NCBI RefSeq assembly: GCF_027409185.1
Contig: NC_084471.1
Location: forward strand, 9,652,035 to 9,716,034
Origin: Cynocephalus volans
Lineage: Eukaryota; Chordata; Mammalia; Dermoptera; Cynocephalidae
Direction of reading: 5' to 3'
Length of the DNA: 64,000 nt
Under the pieces are notes generated by a model. That model had not been told where the DNA came from, searched no databases, and saw nothing but the letters and a program-made list of their open reading frames with translations. The position numbers were made by a program, and so were the translations under genes. Position 1 is the stretch's first letter. The number at the start of each line of letters is the position of its first letter. Below, in pieces: positions 60,490 through 64,000 of this stretch.

Positions 60490-60617
60490 TTTTTTTGTAT
60501 TTTTTTTGTGACCGGCCGCACCGCGCTCAGCCAGTGAGCACACCGGCCATCCCTATATAGGATCCGAACCCGCGGCAGGAGCCCCGCACTCTCCCGAGTG
60601 CGCCATGGGGTCGGCCC
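60490..60617 (-). repeat. CYN SINE, GC-hairpin subfamily, deleted form
   Basis: The flanking CYN text matches the GC-hairpin group (gtgaccggccgcaccgcgctc, gagtgcgccatgggg) but the hairpin is partly lost (cgcggcaggagccccgcac). The target duplication tcaatggtaaattttt lies at 60474-60489 and 60618-60633. Confidence 0.92.
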
Positions 60618-60720
60618 TCAATGGTAAATTTTTAAATGACAAAAATGGTTTTAAATTTTTTAAAACCTGCTTGTGGAAAGAAATTTCTTGTAGATGGTGA
60701 TTATAAAGAATCTGATGACA

Positions 60721-60812
60721 GGGCTGTCTGGTTAGTTCGATTGATTTGAGTGTGGTGCTGACAACACCAAAGTCAAGGTTTTGGATCCCTGAACCAGCTA
60801 GATGCCAAAAGA
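60721..60812 (+). repeat. CYN SINE monomer
   Basis: gggctgtctggttagttcg to gaaccagctagatgcc. The flanks atctgatgaca/atctgaagaca form an imperfect target duplication. Confidence 0.88.
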
Positions 60813-60944
60813 AAATCTGAAGACATTACCACTAAAAAATCTGAGTTAGGGATTGTGTGTAGGTGTTTCAGCCTGATAGCAGAAAAGCCATGTTCCCAGA
60901 AGTAAGCTCAAATCTTTCATTAACATTTTGAAAATTATTTTTCA

Positions 60945-61049
60945 GGAGGTGGCCAGATAGCTCAGTTGGTTACAGCATGGCGTTATAACACCAAGGTCAA
61001 GAGTTCGGATCCCCATACTGGCCAGCCACCAAAAAACAAAACAAAAAAA
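60945..61049 (+). repeat. CYN SINE monomer
   Basis: gaggtggccagatagctcag to actggccagccacc with an A-rich tail. The flanks aaattatttttcag/aaattgattttcag have one or two differences. Confidence 0.9.
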
Positions 61050-62482
61050 AATTGATTTTCAGAAGTCTAATACAAATTTAAAAATTTCTGTAAAACTTCG
61101 TACATTTAAAAAAATCATAATTATATAAAAGATATGTAATGTATTTTTTCTCCGAGTCACACCCCTAAGTCCCCTCAAGTTTAACCCATTGTGCTGTACA
61201 AAGAGCATCTTTTTATGTGTGCCAGGATGTGAAAAATATTGGAAAGCACACCACACAGAGAGCCTCAGATTTTAAAGATGATTCCCAATGGGGGTGATGG
61301 CTACACTTATGATGTGTTCTATGGCTCACTGAGAAAGTTCACAATATTGCAGACTGATCCTACTTCCCCTGAAAATCCATCCTTCACAAAATGCTCATGG
61401 CTATAGTTTAGTCTTAAGTGCTTATAGGGGTTATTTGGAGACTTACGGGTTAGTTTTGTGCAGAGTCAACCTTTTAATAGGCTGGATCAAATCCATTGTT
61501 TTTCCCTCTATGACTGGTAAGATCATTTCAAGTTTGCTATCACGATTGTGTGACAGCACTTAATGAATACTTTTAAAATATTTTGTAAAACAAAATGTTC
61601 TCACATTTAAATCAGTAAACTCTAGATTCTAAAATAACACACATATCCCATACAGGTCTATAATGCTTTACAGTTTATTTTAAAAATGATAGTAACAAAT
61701 GTTTTTCCCTTGTTGGGGAACGGCATATCTATTTTTAGTGAACAGTGCCTTAAAAAGTAACAGTTTGTCCAAACCGAACTTATATAATTGCACAAGTCAT
61801 ACAGAGCATTAAGAAATGCTAACAAAGATTACAGTTTTCTCAGATCCTCGTGGAGCATACCCCAAAGGCCTTGATTCCAGTGGGGACCCCTGATCTGAAC
61901 AATACTGATATTCACCCAAAGTTCCTCAGTGAGTGACACAAAGGCAGAGCTAAGAGCAACCAGGAGAACCCATGTGGTTTGCGATGATGGAATTGTGCTC
62001 TAATGTTAGGGTTTAATGATGCATTCATCTTCTCACTACTCCAAGACATTAAGAACACTCCAGCTTAAAGCATATTTCCTCAGGCTTAAAACTTACCCTA
62101 CCAGCTTAAGTCTTGAGCTATAGATCCCATTTCAGGAAACTAAAAAATATTATACCTAAAAACCCCTACTCAGCAGGGTTCTCTATGCCACCACCATTTT
62201 GTGGGCCCTTAGTTTCTAACATACATACACACACACAAATAAGTTACATTATCATCTGTCATATACTAGTTGAGGGATGGCAGAAAGGTTCTAACTCAAA
62301 TTCCAACTGTTTTACTAGCAGTAGTTACTGGAAACACTTCTACAAAGGATTCTGAGGTCACAGCTGGACTGGTAGAATAGCTCACCCTGCTTTATTCCAG
62401 ATCTCCGACATGGGCACAGGAGAGGGGAGAGTATCTACAATCTTTGTATTATTAACAAAGCTGAACAGGGTGTGGGTTATAT
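61050..62482. other. Intergenic, nothing recognised
   Basis: 1.4 kb without a confident repeat, RNA or coding exon. Upstream of RBX1 in other mammals the next gene on the same strand is XPNPEP3, whose long 3'UTR could reach here, but I found no sequence that shows it. Confidence 0.4.
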
Positions 62483-62586
62483 TTGTTTCACTTTTTTGTG
62501 GCAGCTGGCCAGTACAGGGAATCCGAACCATTGACCTTGGTGTTATAACACTGTGCTCTAACCAACTGAGCTAACTGGCCAGCCTG
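62483..62586 (-). repeat. CYN SINE monomer
   Basis: tttgtggcagctggccagtac to gctaactggccagcc. The flanks ggtgtgggttat/gatgtgggttat form the target duplication. Confidence 0.92.
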
Positions 62587-62589
62587 AGG

Positions 62590-63078
62590 ATGTGGGTTAT
62601 GGATGTTTGGAAAAAATATAACAAAGCTGAATTTTTCTGTCTTAATGACTTTCAATGTCTATCTGGAGATATAATTTATTTTACGGATTTTAATCTCAAT
62701 TAAGATAGAATTTCTATGGTGAGGGTTTTTCCTTTCTGACGTTACAAAAATTAATGAGGAAAAAAACAGTGTTTTGAAAGAAGATGCACACAGAGTACTT
62801 TAAGTCACTATCAGAAGCACATTCCTACCTTGGATACTATAATTATGAGGAGAGTTCTTACTCCAGTATTTCTATTGTTGTGTTTTGGATAAAAAACAAA
62901 GTCCCAGTTTCCTAATTATGGGGAAAAATAGCAATTCCTGAAACAAATACATGAAAGCACGTGACATAGGCTATTTGGATATGCTTCCTTCGTTTAGATG
63001 ATATCATTAATGATCTAACCATATCTTTTCAATTCAGGGAGAAAAATTCCAGTGGTAACATTTGATGAATCTTTTTTT
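62590..63078. other. Intergenic, nothing recognised
   Basis: No confident repeat or gene. Confidence 0.4.
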
Positions 63079-63094
63079 AAATTAAGGTTTTCAG

Positions 63095-63270
63095 GGCCGT
63101 CCCGTGGCTCACTCGGGAGAGTGTGATGCTGATAACACCAAGGCCACGGGTTCGGATCCCTATATACGGATGGCCGGTTGGCTCACTTGGGAGAGCGTGG
63201 TGCTGAGAACACCAAGTTAAGGGTTAAGATCTCCTTACCGGTCATCTTTTAAAAAATTAAAAATAAAATA
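63095..63270 (+). repeat. CYN SINE dimer
   Basis: ggccgtcccgtggctcactc to ggtcatcttttaaaaaatt. The target duplication aaattaaggttttcag lies at 63079-63094 and 63271-63286. Confidence 0.95.
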
Positions 63271-63286
63271 AAATTAAGGTTTTCAG

Positions 63287-64000
63287 TAGGAGAGCCTGGT
63301 GTATATATATATGAAGTATTTATTATTCTTAGAACTAAAGGGAAATGTGGGGTGTCTTTGGCATGGCTAAGAATGAATGAGATCACTGCACTGTGCATAA
63401 TTATCTGCTCAACAAATCCTGAATATATCAGACAGTCTAAAACATTGCTATGAGATGTTCATTATGTTACGTTATCTTGGTGGTTCTAATAGTCTGATTC
63501 AAATGCTTAGCTGGTATGGTGAATCTGGGACTCAAAGGACAATATACCTGGGTCAGGGACTAAAAGTCACCAGAAGAATTCCCCAACAGCCATTCTAACT
63601 AAGAGTAACATCTGTAGAACTTGACTAGAATCTAATCGGAAGTCTGTTTCTTGTCCAAGTATGCTGCTATACAAAAAAGCCACCTTGGCTTTTAGCTACA
63701 AAGTTGAAGATCACACAAAATGACTTATAGGAAGAAAAGGAAATTTCTTATTCCAGGATTATAAATGAACAAAGGAAATCTAATCCAAGGAAAGTGTTGT
63801 TGGGGACACAGAGGCCCAGGAAGTGACAAGCTAGAGTTGTGGATTAATTTCCCTAGTCTTCTTTTAGAAAGTAGTGAACAACTGAGAAGTTAAAGGGAGG
63901 TGGGAGGGAAGGCATGGGGAATGAAGGTTCCAGCTGTGCTGCTTTCATTCCCACAGCTGCTTAAATAAGGTTAGCAAAGCCAAGCATTCCTGGATGAGCA
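63287..64000. other. Intergenic, nothing recognised
   Basis: No confident repeat, RNA or coding exon up to the window end. Confidence 0.4.

Noticed and set aside
61050-62482. 3'UTR of the upstream neighbour XPNPEP3
   Set aside because: Expected from gene order in other mammals, but no coding exon or recognisable UTR landmark was found, so it is not annotated.

Overview
This window is nuclear DNA of a placental mammal. I infer a colugo (Dermoptera, Cynocephalus/Galeopterus type), because roughly 47 copies or fragments of tRNA-Ile-derived SINEs occur as monomers, dimers and a trimer with poly(A)-rich tails. This matches the CYN SINE family described from colugos. Older shared mammalian repeats (L2, MIR, CR1/L3, MER5/MER3-type hAT elements, MaLR LTRs, old L1 and a HAL1-like LINE) fill much of the rest. 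The species assignment is inference from the repeats; the repeats themselves are read directly.

The only protein-coding gene I can support is RBX1, the RING subunit of cullin-RING ubiquitin ligases. It lies on the minus strand as five exons: 38863-38940, 36914-36992, 30503-30573, 26777-26862 and 23574-23586. All splice sites are canonical, all phases join correctly and the encoded protein is 108 residues with every zinc ligand present. Its promoter is a TATA-less CpG island at about 38.65-39.47 kb. A YY1-type motif overlaps the start codon, an NRF1-type site lies about 30 bp upstream of it, and a GC-box cluster lies about 0.2 kb upstream. The 3' end carries AATAAA at 23418-23423.

Layout: 1-23.4 kb is the intergenic region downstream of RBX1. 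It is a mosaic of L2, L1, MIR, two LTR groups and nested CYN SINEs, with a long CCTT tract inside one L1. 23.4-39.0 kb is RBX1. Six of its seven intronic CYN SINEs are antisense to the gene, and intron 2 holds a sense-oriented L1-5'UTR-derived retroelement inserted in an L2. 39.0-64 kb is upstream of RBX1 and has no gene I can recognise. It contains a second, longer copy of the L1-5'UTR-derived element (45.3-47.0 kb), a HAL1/L1 block (49.2-52.9 kb) with an embedded U6 snRNA pseudogene, a second L1 with a purine microsatellite, and many CYN copies.

The most interesting signals are: (1) a non-autonomous retroelement made of an L1-like 5'UTR, a tandem-repeat segment of variable copy number and a poly(A) end, present twice with target-site duplications; (2) a CYN subfamily in which a GC-rich perfect hairpin replaces the anticodon-arm region; (3) a 36-bp CYN insertion with a 17-bp perfect target duplication; and (4) GGAA/CCTT tracts at the same position in the 3' ends of two L1 copies. 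Repeat boundaries and subfamily names come from reading by eye and are approximate.
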